Assembly (NCBI RefSeq): GCF_019973775.1
Contig: NZ_AP025032.1
Coordinates: 3,934,001 to 3,998,000, forward strand
Direction: 5' to 3'
DNA length: 64,000 nt
From: Aureimonas sp. SA4125
GTDB taxonomy: Bacteria; Pseudomonadota; Alphaproteobacteria; Rhizobiales; Rhizobiaceae
Shown in pieces: positions 1-8,627 of this stretch. The position numbers and the translations under genes are program-made. Numbering within the stretch: the first letter of the stretch is position 1; each line of letters begins with the position of its first letter. The notes under the pieces are model-generated. The model saw only the letters and a program-made list of their open reading frames with translations, had not been told where the DNA came from and ran no database searches.

Positions 1-1
1 G

Positions 2-94
2 TCGCAGGCGATGCTCGGCCGGATGCTGGTCCACGCCGCGCTCGACGGCCGCGTCCGACCGGTCGGGTTTCACGCCGCCCCTACAGCGGGATGA
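2..94 (+). CDS. 3' end of a CDS entering from the left edge (unidentified)
   Basis: From base 2 one frame stays open for 30 codons to a TGA at 92-94, with third positions almost all G or C, like the real genes here. The readable tail contains MLGRMLVHAALDGRVRP and ends in a short Ala/Thr/Gly stretch. It would converge with the iron-transport ATPase and overlap its stop by about 14 bp. There is too little sequence to name a family, and it could still be a chance open frame. Confidence 0.35.
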   Translation, partial: SQAMLGRMLVHAALDGRVRPVGFHAAPTAG

Positions 95-860
95 CCATCG
101 GCCGCTGCGTCACCGGGTCTTTCTGGACGAGCGCCTGCAGGCCGAAAGCCAGGAGCAGATTTTCCGCCGTCACCACGGTCTCCGGCGGGCCCTCTGCCAC
201 CGGGCCGGCGGTGCCCAGGAGAATCAGGTGATCGCAGAATCGGGACGCCAGATTGAGGTCGTGGAGGACGCTGACGACCGTCGTCCCGGCGGCCCGGTTG
301 CGCTGGCGCAGAAGATCCAGGACGTCGAGCTGGTGCGGCAGGTCGAGGAAGGTCGTCGGCTCGTCGAGGAGGACGACCGGCGTTTCTTGCGCCAACACCA
401 GAGCCAGCCAGGCGCGCTGGCGCTGGCCGCCGGAGAGTTCGGCCAGCGGGCGCCCTGCCAGATCGGTCATCGCCACGGCGCCCAGCGCCTCGGCGCAGGC
501 GCTGGCATCGGCTACGCTCCACGGGCTGAGGAGGCCGCGCCAGGGGGCCCGTCCCCGCTTCACGAGGTCACCAACCCCGATCCCGTCGGGCGCCAGCGGC
601 GCCTGCGGCAGGATGGCGATGCGGCGGGCGAGCGCGCGCGTGTCCTGCCGGTGAATGTCGTCGCCGCCCAGCGTCACCCGGCCCGCCATCGGCCGGATCA
701 GCCGGGCGAAGGCGCGCAGCAGGGTCGACTTGCCGCAGCCGTTCGGCCCGAGAATGGCGGTGACGCGCCCGGTCGGCACGGCGATCGAGAGATCGTCGAT
801 CACCCGGCGCCCGCCATAGCCGAGCGTCAGTCGTTCCGCGCGGAGCGTCATGTCGGTCAC
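81..860 (-). CDS. Iron-siderophore ABC transporter ATP-binding protein (FecE/FhuC type)
   Basis: Cytoplasmic ATPase that powers import of a ferric chelate by the two permeases encoded upstream. The roughly 259-residue protein has Walker A GPNGCGKST near residue 35, the signature LSGGQRQR, Walker B VVLLDEP and a switch His in VLHDLN, as in FecE/FhuC/BtuD proteins. I prefer the GTG at 860 because it overlaps the upstream permease stop as GTGA and has AAAGG six bases upstream; an ATG three codons in (851) is the alternative. It is the last gene of the operon that begins with the TonB receptor. The substrate cannot be read from the ATPase. Confidence 0.93.
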   Translation of the reverse strand: MTDMTLRAERLTLGYGGRRVIDDLSIAVPTGRVTAILGPNGCGKSTLLRAFARLIRPMAGRVTLGGDDIHRQDTRALARRIAILPQAPLAPDGIGVGDLVKRGRAPWRGLLSPWSVADASACAEALGAVAMTDLAGRPLAELSGGQRQRAWLALVLAQETPVVLLDEPTTFLDLPHQLDVLDLLRQRNRAAGTTVVSVLHDLNLASRFCDHLILLGTAGPVAEGPPETVVTAENLLLAFGLQALVQKDPVTQRPMVIPL

Positions 861-1834
861 AGCTCGCCTTTCTCCATTTCGCGCGACAGGCGCCACAACA
901 GGTAGGGCGCGCCGAGCGGCCCGGTCATGACGCCGATCGGCAGGACGAGGCCCGGTATCGCCGCCCGTGCCGCAAGGTCGGCGACGAGCGTCACGCAGGC
1001 GCCGGCGGCAGCGGCGGCGGCCAGCCGCCCGCCGAGGCTCCTGGCCCCGGTGAGACGGGCGCCGAGGGGCGCGGCCATCAGCGCCACGAAGGGAACCGGG
1101 CCGGCGACGGCAACCCCCGTCGCCGCCAGAAGCACCCCCGTCGCCGCGAGAGACCAGCGCGCGGGCTCCACCCGGAGCCCGAGTCCCGCGGCGAGATCGT
1201 TGCCGAACGCCAGCAGGTCCAGCGCCCGGATCTGCAGGGCGAGGGCGGCGACGAGCCCTGCCCCGATCGCCCACACCTGCGCCGCCTGGCCCCAGTCGCG
1301 CGCGGCGAGCGAGCCGGAGAGCCAGCGCTGCGCCTCGGCCGCCTCGGAACTCGGCAGCCGCGTCATCAGGAAGGTCCCGAAGGCGGCGGTGGTGAAGCCG
1401 ACACCGAGGCCCACGAGGACGAGCGTCACCGCCGGCGTCGCCTGCCCCGGCCGATAGGCGAGAGCGGCGACGAGAAGCGCTGCGGCAAGGCCGCCGGCCG
1501 CCGCGACGATCGGCAGGGGAAGCGCGAGGCCCGCGGTGACGGCCGCGAGAACCGCGAGCCCCGCCCCCGAGGTGAAGCCCATGATGTCGGGCGCGGCCAG
1601 CGGATTGCGCAACAGGCTCTGGAAGATCGCGCCGGACAGGCCGAGAACCGCGCCGGCGCCGAGCGCCACCGCGACGCGCGGACCGCGGATGATCCGGATC
1701 GTCAGTGCACCCGGCCCGTCGCCGCCCCATAGCCCCTGCCAGAGGGCGCCGGGACCGAGCGGCACGTCGCCTATGATCAGCGACGCCGCGATCGCGACGA
1801 GGATCAGTCCACCGAGGAAAAGCGCGCCCTTCAC
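857..1834 (-). CDS. FecCD-family iron-siderophore ABC permease (second subunit)
   Basis: Inner-membrane permease of the BtuC/FecCD fold, 325 residues, mostly Leu/Ala/Val/Gly helices. Family hallmarks are RGPRVAVALGAGAVLGLSG near the N-terminus, RNPLAAPDIMGFTSGAG after the first gate helices, and the final GPVPFVALMAAPLGAR segment. The ATG (1832-1834) overlaps the stop of the upstream permease by ATGA, and its stop overlaps the start of the ATPase, so the three genes are translationally coupled. It probably forms a heterodimer with the upstream permease, as FecC/FecD do. Confidence 0.93.
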   Translation of the reverse strand: MKGALFLGGLILVAIAASLIIGDVPLGPGALWQGLWGGDGPGALTIRIIRGPRVAVALGAGAVLGLSGAIFQSLLRNPLAAPDIMGFTSGAGLAVLAAVTAGLALPLPIVAAAGGLAAALLVAALAYRPGQATPAVTLVLVGLGVGFTTAAFGTFLMTRLPSSEAAEAQRWLSGSLAARDWGQAAQVWAIGAGLVAALALQIRALDLLAFGNDLAAGLGLRVEPARWSLAATGVLLAATGVAVAGPVPFVALMAAPLGARLTGARSLGGRLAAAAAAGACVTLVADLAARAAIPGLVLPIGVMTGPLGAPYLLWRLSREMEKGEL

Positions 1835-2841
1835 GCCTGCGCTCCGGGCTTCAGGCGACGGGCGATCCAGATGAAGACCGGTCCGCCGAGAAGCGCCGTC
1901 ATCACCCCGGCACGGATTTCGCCCGGCGCGAAGATCAGCCGTCCGGCAGTATCGGCAAGAAGGAGCAGTGCCGCCCCGAGCCCTGCCGAGGCGACGAGTT
2001 CACGCCGCAGGGAGTGGCCGGCGATCCGCCGCGCCAGAGGCGGCACCATCAGGCCGAGAAAGGCGATCGGGCCGGCGACCGAGACCGCCGCCCCGACCAG
2101 CAGCGTCACCGCGACAAGCGAAAGCGCCTGAACCCGGCCCGGTCGTGTGCCGAGACCGCGCGCCAGCGTGTCGCCCAGCGACAGAAGTTCGAGGCGCGGC
2201 GCTGCCGCCAGCGCCAGCAACGCGCCCGCGAGCACCACCAGCGCCATCATCGCGACCGGACGCTCGATCGCCGAGGCGAGCGAGCCGGCCATCCAGAAGC
2301 GAAAGACCTCCAGCGCCTCGCCGCGCATGAGGACGACGGCCGAGACGCCGGAAAGGAGAAGCGCGTTGAGCGCCGCGCCGGCGAGCGTCAGTCGTATCGG
2401 GCCGGCATCGCCGCTGAGCCCGCCGCCGAGAACGAAGACCGCCAGCGATGCCGCCGCCGCGCCGGGAAAGGCCAGTGCCGTGATCAGCCCGCCATCGGCG
2501 CGCCCGAGCAGGAGAGCGCCGAGGACGACGGCGAAGGCCGCGCCGGCATTGACGCCGAGAAGGCCCGGATCGGCGAGCGGATTGCGCGTCAGCGCCTGCA
2601 TCACGCTGCCCGCCATGCCGAGCGCCGCCCCGGCGACGAGGCCGGCTGCCAGCCGCGGCAGGCGGATCGAGAGGATCGCGACGTCTGCCGGGTTGCCGGG
2701 ATCGGGCGCCGTGAAGGCGCGCCAGAGGTCGCCGGGGGAAACCGGCCGCACGCCCCAGGCGAGCGTCACCACGACCGCGGCGACGAGGAGGCCAAGGACG
2801 AGCGCCCAGCCTTTCACGCCCGTTCCTCCGGCATGCGTCAT
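1831..2841 (-). CDS. FecCD-family iron-siderophore ABC permease (first subunit)
   Basis: Inner-membrane permease, 336 residues, homologous in pattern to its downstream neighbour: RLPRLAAGLVAGAALGMAG, TRNPLADPGLLGVNAGAAF and a terminal GPIAFLGLMVPPLARRIAGH block, all typical of FecCD. The open frame extends further upstream, but the real start is ATG 2839-2841, which overlaps the stop of the binding-protein gene as ATGA. The longer reading is Arg/Pro-rich shadow sequence. It works with the second permease, the ATPase and the binding protein. Confidence 0.93.
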   Translation of the reverse strand: MTHAGGTGVKGWALVLGLLVAAVVVTLAWGVRPVSPGDLWRAFTAPDPGNPADVAILSIRLPRLAAGLVAGAALGMAGSVMQALTRNPLADPGLLGVNAGAAFAVVLGALLLGRADGGLITALAFPGAAAASLAVFVLGGGLSGDAGPIRLTLAGAALNALLLSGVSAVVLMRGEALEVFRFWMAGSLASAIERPVAMMALVVLAGALLALAAAPRLELLSLGDTLARGLGTRPGRVQALSLVAVTLLVGAAVSVAGPIAFLGLMVPPLARRIAGHSLRRELVASAGLGAALLLLADTAGRLIFAPGEIRAGVMTALLGGPVFIWIARRLKPGAQA

Positions 2842-3890
2842 GGGACACGTCCGGGCACGAGGCCGGCGGCCTCGGCCGATGCGACGGGGGTATCGAGATC
2901 TCCATCCGCCGCCGCGGCAAGATCCGCCTCGAGGGCCCTCAGGGCGAAGGGAAGAGACAGGACGCTGCCATGCGACATGGCGCCCGAGACAAGCGGCCCG
3001 GCCATCACTTCGCGCCCCTCGCGGTGCGCCTTCAACGTCCGTCGCATCGGCAGGCCGACGAGGTCGGGCACCTGCTCCAGTCCGGACATCCAGACGAGAA
3101 CGTCGGCATCGAGCGGCGACAGGTCTTCGGGCGACAGGGGCACGTAGAAACCGTCCGGCCCCGACAGCGCGGAGATGCCCCGCGTCAGGCGAAAGCCGAG
3201 ATCGGCGAGGAAGCGGGCGCGCGTGTCGGCGCCGGTGAAGGCGCCGGTCTCGCCGCCGGTATGATAGGCGGCCACCCCCGTCTTCCCGGCCCAGAGCGGG
3301 TTGCGAGCCCTGGCGGCGCCAAAGGCTTCGCGCGTTGCGGCAACCAGTTCCTCGGCCCTGTCGCTGCGGCCGAGCGCGCGGCCGAGCGTCAGCGCCATTA
3401 CGTCCCACGGCGTGCCGTAGCCCGAATATCGTCCGTCATGCACCAGCACCGGGGCAATGCGCGACAGGACCGCATATTCCGCCTTGGAAATGCCGGCGCC
3501 GATGGCGACGATCAGATCGGGGGCGAGAGCCGCGACCTTTTCCATCGACACCTCGCCCGACAGGAGCACCGGCTCGGCACCGTTCAGAAAGGGCTGCGCC
3601 CAGGGCCAGACGCCGAAGGCATGGTCGCCGTACCAGTAGCGGATGGCGAGCGGCGGCTGGCCGAGCGCCAGCAGCGTGTCGTGCGTGGTATAGCCGAGCG
3701 AGACGACACGGGTCGCCGGCCGCGGCAGCACGGTCTCGCCATAGGCGTGGACGAAGCGAAGCCCGTCTTCCCCGGCGGCGGCCGAGGACGGCAGGCCGCA
3801 GACGAGGCCGGCAGCGAGGCCGGCAAGAATCGTGCGGCGACTTTGACCGGCGCGGGGCGCCGGGCCGTTGCCCTGCGGTGCAGTCTTCAT
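2838..3890 (-). CDS. Iron-siderophore ABC transporter periplasmic binding protein, Tat-type signal
   Basis: Captures the ferric chelate delivered by the outer-membrane receptor and passes it to the permeases. I start at ATG 3888-3890 (350 residues), which gives an N-terminus with twin arginines (QSRRTILAGLAAG) and an AAA-type cleavage region near residue 40, a plausible Tat signal; the longer frame adds 29 unconvincing residues. The FepB/FhuD-type fold is indicated by TRVVSLGYTTHDTLLALG early on and by APDLIVAIGAG in the first lobe. There is no lipobox. It lies 135 bp downstream of the TonB receptor and is probably in the same iron-regulated operon. Confidence 0.88.
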   Translation of the reverse strand: MKTAPQGNGPAPRAGQSRRTILAGLAAGLVCGLPSSAAAGEDGLRFVHAYGETVLPRPATRVVSLGYTTHDTLLALGQPPLAIRYWYGDHAFGVWPWAQPFLNGAEPVLLSGEVSMEKVAALAPDLIVAIGAGISKAEYAVLSRIAPVLVHDGRYSGYGTPWDVMALTLGRALGRSDRAEELVAATREAFGAARARNPLWAGKTGVAAYHTGGETGAFTGADTRARFLADLGFRLTRGISALSGPDGFYVPLSPEDLSPLDADVLVWMSGLEQVPDLVGLPMRRTLKAHREGREVMAGPLVSGAMSHGSVLSLPFALRALEADLAAAADGDLDTPVASAEAAGLVPGRVP

Positions 3891-4025
3891 CAGGTCACGT
3901 ATCGCAATCGTCGATGGTTTGGAGCCGTGGCGGGTCGCCGCGCCGGTGGGATAGCCCGCCAGGCGGCGACCCGCCACCGCTTGCCGTCTCCGTTCAAAAG
4001 GGTTCCGCCGAGTGGAGAGGAGAAT

Positions 4026-6185
4026 TCACCACGTGTATTTCAAAGTCGCCCTGACGGCACGGCCGTCGCCGTAATAGGCGCTGTTCTCGTAGGTGTTGAC
4101 GCTGGCGATGTACTCCTCGTCGAAGAGGTTGGTGGCGTTGACCGAGAGCTGGGTGCTTTCGGTGACGGCGTATTTGATCGCGGCGTCGACGAGGGTGTGG
4201 CTGTCGATCTTGATGGTGTTCTCGTTGTCGGTGAAGCTCGACCCGACGAAGCGCACGCCGAGGCCGAGGGTCAGGTCCCCGAGATGGTCGCTCTCGGGAA
4301 TGGTGTAGTCGGCCCAGACCGAGGCGAGGTGCTCGGGCACCAGATAGGGCCGGTTGCCCTCGGCCGTGCCGATGCCGTCCTCGACGATCTCCGAGTTCCA
4401 GAAGGAATAGGCAAGCGTCATGTTCAGGCGGTCGGTCATCGCCATCTTGCCCTCGAGTTCGAGCCCGCGAACGTTCACTTCGCCGATCTGGCTCTGCGTC
4501 GTCGTGCTGATGGAATAGGGCACGTTGGTCTGGGTGAGATCGAACAGCGCCACGGTGAAGAGCGCGTCGAGCCCTTCCGGCCGATACTTCGCGCCGACCT
4601 CGTATTGCCGCCCCTCCTGGGGCTCCGGGTCGCCGACGAGCGAGGAGCGGTCGGCCGCGGTCGGCTCGAAGGACTCCGAATAGTTCGTATAGACGGAGAT
4701 GCCGTCGGTGATCTTGTAGGTAAGGCCCGCGCGCTTGGTGAAGGCGTCGTCGGTGACGTCGTAGGAAAGACCGTATTCCGGCATGTCGCTCTGCGTCCGG
4801 ACGTGGTCATAGCGCCCGCCGAGCGTCAGGATCCAGCGCTTGTCGAGCGTCAGCTCCTCCTGGACGTAGACGCCCTGCGCCGTCTGGTGATTGTTCCAGG
4901 TATAGCCCGGCGGCAGGATGATGCAGTCCCGGCCGCAATAGGAGGGGTTGAAGATATCGATGCCCGCGGCCGATCCGAACACGCGGTATTCGCTGGTCTT
5001 GTCATTGCCGTAGTCCATGCCGACGAGGGTGCGGCTGTCGATGCGGCCGTAGCTCGCGTCGTACTGCAGCTGACTGTCGATGCCGAAACGCTGGGCCTCG
5101 CCATAGACCGCCCAGGCGCTGCGGCCGGCCGTGATGTCGGCCGTCGCGCCGTAGACCGACTCATAGGTGAGGTCGAGGTCGGTATAGCGGGCATTCTGAC
5201 GGAATTGCAGGCCGTTGCCGAAGTCGTGCGAGAACTGGTAGCCGATGTTCTTCTCGACCGTGTCCATGGCGTCGAAATCGGGCTCGCCGAGATAGGTCTT
5301 CGGGTCGAGGCCTGAGCCGAGCGGAATGGCGTGCGAGGTGTTGCCGTCGCGCTTGTTGTAGTCGCCGAGAATCGTCAGCGAAGTCGCATCGCTCGGGCTC
5401 CAGGTCAGGGCCGGGGCGACGTAGAAGCGGTCGTCATTGGTGAAGTCGGCATTGTTGTCGCCGTCCTGCCACTTGGTCGTCAGCCGATAGCTCCAGTCGC
5501 CGGCCGCATCGATCGAGCCGCCGAAATCGGCACCGGTCTCGACATGCTCGTCGCCGACCGTCGTGTAGACCTCGCCGAACTTCGTGCTCTGCGGCCGCTT
5601 GGTGATGGCATTGACGAGACCGCCCGGCGCATTCAGGCCGAAGAGGGTCGAGGTCGAGCCTTTCAGCACCTCGATCCGCTGCATGCCGTAGGGCTCGATC
5701 CGGCTGCCCGTGAAGCCGTAGAGGCGCATCGGCAGCCCGTCGCGATAGGTGCCCTGACCGGTCTGGTAGAAGCCGCGGATGCGGTAATAGTCGTAACGGT
5801 CATCCGAGCCGTATTCGTCGGTCGAAACGCCCGCGGTGTAGGCGAGCGCCTCGTCGAGGTTCTGGGCATTGCGTTTTTCCAGCTCCTCTTCCGTCACCAC
5901 CGAGACAGCGGCCGGAAGATCGAGAATCGGCGTGTCGGTCTTGCTGCCCGTCGCCGACCGCTCGGCGACGATCGACGCATCCGGTCCGACCGCCTTGCCG
6001 CCCTGCCCCTCCAGCGTGACCGTATCGAGCTGGATCGGGGCGTTCTCGTCGGTGGCGTCCTGCGCGAGGGAAACTGCGGGCAGACCCAGCACCGGCCCGA
6101 AAACCACAAGCGCCATGAGGCGCCGAGCCCTCGCGCGCGAGCGCTCGGGCGCCGAGGCGCTGTCGCCGATATCGATCCCAACCAT
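4026..6185 (-). CDS. TonB-dependent siderophore receptor (FhuA/FoxA class)
   Basis: Outer-membrane beta-barrel that imports a ferric siderophore using TonB energy. About 719 residues: a signal peptide ending near SLAQ, a TonB-box-like stretch (LDTVTLEG), a plug domain with PAAVSVVTEEELEKR and RIEVLKGSTSTLFG, then the barrel, ending in an aromatic (KYTW). A loop holds a closely spaced cysteine pair (YCGRDC). ATG 6183-6185 has GGGGA five bases upstream and is preferred to a TTG 14 codons earlier. Directly downstream are the binding protein, two permeases and the ATPase, so this looks like a full uptake route. A RirA-type box candidate lies about 100 bp upstream. Confidence 0.95.
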   Translation of the reverse strand: MVGIDIGDSASAPERSRARARRLMALVVFGPVLGLPAVSLAQDATDENAPIQLDTVTLEGQGGKAVGPDASIVAERSATGSKTDTPILDLPAAVSVVTEEELEKRNAQNLDEALAYTAGVSTDEYGSDDRYDYYRIRGFYQTGQGTYRDGLPMRLYGFTGSRIEPYGMQRIEVLKGSTSTLFGLNAPGGLVNAITKRPQSTKFGEVYTTVGDEHVETGADFGGSIDAAGDWSYRLTTKWQDGDNNADFTNDDRFYVAPALTWSPSDATSLTILGDYNKRDGNTSHAIPLGSGLDPKTYLGEPDFDAMDTVEKNIGYQFSHDFGNGLQFRQNARYTDLDLTYESVYGATADITAGRSAWAVYGEAQRFGIDSQLQYDASYGRIDSRTLVGMDYGNDKTSEYRVFGSAAGIDIFNPSYCGRDCIILPPGYTWNNHQTAQGVYVQEELTLDKRWILTLGGRYDHVRTQSDMPEYGLSYDVTDDAFTKRAGLTYKITDGISVYTNYSESFEPTAADRSSLVGDPEPQEGRQYEVGAKYRPEGLDALFTVALFDLTQTNVPYSISTTTQSQIGEVNVRGLELEGKMAMTDRLNMTLAYSFWNSEIVEDGIGTAEGNRPYLVPEHLASVWADYTIPESDHLGDLTLGLGVRFVGSSFTDNENTIKIDSHTLVDAAIKYAVTESTQLSVNATNLFDEEYIASVNTYENSAYYGDGRAVRATLKYTW

Positions 6186-6498
6186 GACAGTCCCCAACTC
6201 GTCCACACGATGACGTTTCGCAGCCAACTTTAGCCGGCGGCAGGCCTCCCCAGGCCCTTAGCCGCGCGGCGGGTTAAAACATGAGCATTCTTATCAAGTA
6301 AAGCATTTTGATGAGGGGGACGTCGTTCGCATGGGGGAGAGAAGGTGCCTCTCGCGCGTTGCCGCCTCACTTCCGCCGGATCGGACCGCCTCATGGCAGT
6401 GGCACGCGACGATCCACTTCGTCCGGCGAAGGTCACGTCGGCGCCAGCTCCGCCGTCGATGACGTTCGGACGTCGGTCACCCAAGGCTTCGGAACGAG
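6186..6498. other. Divergent intergenic region between siderophore receptor and L,D-transpeptidase
   Basis: About 310 bp with no convincing gene. It should hold the leftward promoter of the siderophore receptor operon and the rightward promoter of the transpeptidase. The stretch 6275-6312 is clearly AT-richer than its surroundings and carries the RirA-box candidate listed separately. Confidence 0.6.
6282..6296 (-). promoter_or_regulatory. Candidate iron-responsive operator (TGA-N9-TCA, RirA type)
   Basis: TGA, nine bases, TCA inside an AT-rich patch about 100 bp upstream of the siderophore receptor ATG. Rhizobial iron-responsive operators bound by RirA have this TGA-N9-TCA form. The motif is short and expected by chance every few kb, so its position upstream of an iron-uptake operon is the main support. 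Confidence 0.4.
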
Positions 6499-7551
6499 AT
6501 GCACAGAGAACAACGAGCAGATGTCGGACAAGGTTTGCCACGCAGGATTGCTCTTGCGGTCGCCTTGCTGGGTCTGGTTTCGGTGGCTGGATGCGTGTCC
6601 ATGACGGAGACGACCTACAAGGACCTCGTCCCGGCCTATGCCGACGTGAAGGTGCGGCCCGCTGGATCGATCCTCGTGCGCATCTTCAAGGAAGAAAGCG
6701 AGCTGGAGGTCTGGAAGCTCGGTCCTGACGGCCGCTACGCGCTTCAGAAGACCCACCCGCTCTGCCGTTGGTCCGGCAAGCTCGGGCCGAAGAAGAGGAC
6801 CGGCGACCGGCAGGCTCCGGAGGGCTTCTACCGTGTCGCCCAGGGGCAGATGAACCCGAATTCAAAGTTCCACCGCTCCTTCAACCTCGGCTATCCGAAT
6901 CCGCTGGAGAAGTCCCTCGGCTACACGGGCGATTCGCTGATGGTGCACGGCGCCTGCTCCTCCTCCGGCTGCTTCGCCATGACCGACGAAGGCGTCGGCG
7001 AGGTCTATGCGGAGGCCGAGAGGGCCTTCGCCCTCGGCCAGGGCGACTTCCAGGTCCAGTCCTTCCCGTTCCGGATGACGACAGCCCAGATGGCGCGTCA
7101 CCGGCCAGACCCGAACATCGCTTTCTGGCGCAATCTGAAGCTTGGCTACGACATCTTCGAGGTGACGCGGAAGGAACCCGATGTCGCCGCCTGTGGAGGA
7201 CGGTATGTGTTCGACGCCCGCAGCAAGGACGGTTTGCCGATCGAGCCGGCCGCAGCCTGCCCGCCGATGGAGACCCGGGTCGATCCCGCGGTCGTGGCCA
7301 AGCGTACGGAGGACACGAGGGTGCTCCAGGCCCTCCTTTCGGAAGGACGCGGCGGCACGCCCATGAGCTATGTCGACGGCGGCATGCATCCGAGCTTCCG
7401 GGACATGCTGAAGCGTCTTGGCACCAAGGAGCTTGCCAGCAAGACCTCTATGACGGCCGTCCAGGTCAGCCGGCCCGACGCGCTGATCGACGATCCCGCC
7501 GGGGCGGAACGTTCAGACAAGTCGTCGTCGAGCCGAGATCGCGTCGAATAA
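6499..7551 (+). CDS. L,D-transpeptidase (YkuD/YafK-like) lipoprotein
   Basis: Predicted cell-wall enzyme of 350 residues. The N-terminus has basic residues, a hydrophobic segment and a lipobox (VSVAGC), so it is probably anchored by a lipid. The catalytic signature is seen as MVHGACSSSGCFAMT near residues 148-162, the His/Ser/Gly/Cys motif of YkuD-fold transpeptidases, and a substrate-side motif KTGDRQAPEG-like (RTGDRQAPEGFY) lies upstream, typical of the YafK branch. The C-terminal roughly 100 residues are not recognised. It is a single gene ending in a strong terminator at 7687-7716. Exact substrate (cross-link or lipoprotein attachment) is unknown. Confidence 0.85.
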   Translation: MHREQRADVGQGLPRRIALAVALLGLVSVAGCVSMTETTYKDLVPAYADVKVRPAGSILVRIFKEESELEVWKLGPDGRYALQKTHPLCRWSGKLGPKKRTGDRQAPEGFYRVAQGQMNPNSKFHRSFNLGYPNPLEKSLGYTGDSLMVHGACSSSGCFAMTDEGVGEVYAEAERAFALGQGDFQVQSFPFRMTTAQMARHRPDPNIAFWRNLKLGYDIFEVTRKEPDVAACGGRYVFDARSKDGLPIEPAAACPPMETRVDPAVVAKRTEDTRVLQALLSEGRGGTPMSYVDGGMHPSFRDMLKRLGTKELASKTSMTAVQVSRPDALIDDPAGAERSDKSSSSRDRVE

Positions 7552-7686
7552 GACGTCCGCTGATGTGGCGCCAGGAGCCGTTCTGCTCGTCGGTATTCTG
7601 CTCGTTGGTATAAAGGGCCGGAGACCAGCTTTCCCGCCGATCTGTGCCGCGGCCGGGGCGCGCAGTCCCGAGGATTTTTCGCCTGT

Positions 7687-7716
7687 GAGCCCCCGCGCGG
7701 ACGCGGGGGCTCTTTT
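7687..7716 (+). terminator. Rho-independent terminator of the L,D-transpeptidase gene
   Basis: A perfect 11-bp stem (GAGCCCCCGCG, paired with CGCGGGGGCTC) around a CGGA tetraloop is followed by TTTT. The T-run is only on the plus strand. It sits about 135 bases past the stop, just before the convergent gene's 3' end at 7732. Confidence 0.85.
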
Positions 7717-7731
7717 CAAGGGCGAGGCGTT

Positions 7732-8172
7732 CTAGGCCGCGCGGTACTGCTTCACGAACTGGCGGCCGTCCATCTCCAGCTTGCTGCCGATGATCTGACG
7801 ATCTTCGCCGAGATACTGCACGTGAAGATATTCACGGTCGTCGAAGTCGGCATGCTTGATCTTGATGTGACGGATGGAATGACCCCCGTCCCTGACGATC
7901 TTGCTCGCCTCCGGCGTCAGGCCGGAAAGGACCTCGTTGACGACCACGGCTTCGTTTCCACCAAGAAGCTTCTTGGTGGTGTCGTCCCAGATCAGCTTGT
8001 AGACCGCACCATGGCGGAAATAGCTGATTTCGGTCTCGGTCACGCCGTGCGCTTTCGCGACGACGATTTCTCCGAGCTTGGAGCCGACCAGAAAACGGGC
8101 CACCGCATTCTGCACGTCCACCGGGAGATCCCAGAAGGAGTTCAGAAGGACTTTGCTTTCATGCATCGTCAT
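7732..8172 (-). CDS. Unknown 146-aa protein, last gene of the second TonB-receptor operon
   Basis: No family recognised. ATG 8170-8172 has GAGGGA six bases upstream, better than the upstream extension. The protein has no signal peptide or membrane span and is mixed alpha/beta with many charged residues; the visible features are FWDLPVDVQNAVARFLVG near the N-terminus and KLEMDGRQFVKQYR at the end. It starts 10 bp after the stop of the 68-aa gene, so it is almost surely co-transcribed with the Bfd-like, membrane and receptor genes. Probably cytoplasmic. Role unknown. Confidence 0.75.
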   Translation of the reverse strand: MTMHESKVLLNSFWDLPVDVQNAVARFLVGSKLGEIVVAKAHGVTETEISYFRHGAVYKLIWDDTTKKLLGGNEAVVVNEVLSGLTPEASKIVRDGGHSIRHIKIKHADFDDREYLHVQYLGEDRQIIGSKLEMDGRQFVKQYRAA

Positions 8173-8182
8173 GGCCAATCCC

Positions 8183-8389
8183 TCAGTGCTTGTGCGCGCC
8201 GAGTTCGACCTTGCTCTTGTCGATCTCGATGTCGGCAATACCGGCCAGTTCGGAGACGACCGACTTCAGCCGATCCTTGGCCTGACCGAAAGCGTCGTCG
8301 TGGCTGGTCGCCTCGACGAAGGCTTCAAGCTCGAGCTTGTCCCCGTTCTCCAGCATGTGGGCGATCTTGGTCTTGAACATCTGCTTCAT
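8183..8389 (-). CDS. Unknown 68-aa protein overlapping the Bfd-like gene
   Basis: Short soluble protein, rich in Lys/Glu/Asp and ending in HKH. ATG 8387-8389 has GAGAGG about six bases upstream, a good ribosome site. Its first 65 bp overlap the 3' end of the Bfd-like gene in another frame, an unusually long overlap. It is followed at 10 bp by the 146-aa unknown. No known domain is recognised; a small binding or adaptor protein is possible, but that is a guess. Confidence 0.65.
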   Translation of the reverse strand: MKQMFKTKIAHMLENGDKLELEAFVEATSHDDAFGQAKDRLKSVVSELAGIADIEIDKSKVELGAHKH

Positions 8390-8627
8390 ATGTATCCTCT
8401 CTTTCTGAAGCGTTGGGCATTCTCGTCGCCACAAAAGCGACGTCGTCTCGCACTGAGTTTTCGAAGTCTCTCAGCACGCTTCTCACCAGCGGAATGCACT
8501 TGTTGCACTTGGGCATGCAGCCGATGGTTCTGAAGCAGGTTTTGACGGTGTGCGCTCCCGCCCGGCAGGCGGCTCGGAAGGCTTCTTCGTCGATATCGTG
8601 GCAGGTGCACCGGGACCGCTCGCTCAT
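8325..8627 (-). CDS. Bfd-like [2Fe-2S] ferredoxin (BFD_Fer2 fold)
   Basis: 100-residue protein with Cys7, Cys9, Cys41 and Cys44 in the C-x-C-x31-C-x2-C spacing of bacterioferritin-associated ferredoxin, which binds a [2Fe-2S] cluster and donates electrons to release iron. Extra cysteines at 21, 31 and 37 are present. The Bfd domain fills residues 1-60; the last roughly 35 residues are charged and overlap the next gene out of frame. The ATG overlaps the stop of the NBD-less membrane protein gene (ATGA), so it is translationally coupled to it. In this context a reductase role toward an imported metal complex is inferred, not shown. Confidence 0.78.
   Translation of the reverse strand: MSERSRCTCHDIDEEAFRAACRAGAHTVKTCFRTIGCMPKCNKCIPLVRSVLRDFENSVRDDVAFVATRMPNASEREDTYEADVQDQDRPHAGERGQARA

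Noticed and set aside
2970..5315. 781-codon open frame antisense to the binding protein and siderophore receptor
   Set aside because: Both minus-strand genes are certain; this frame spans their junction and shows no motif.
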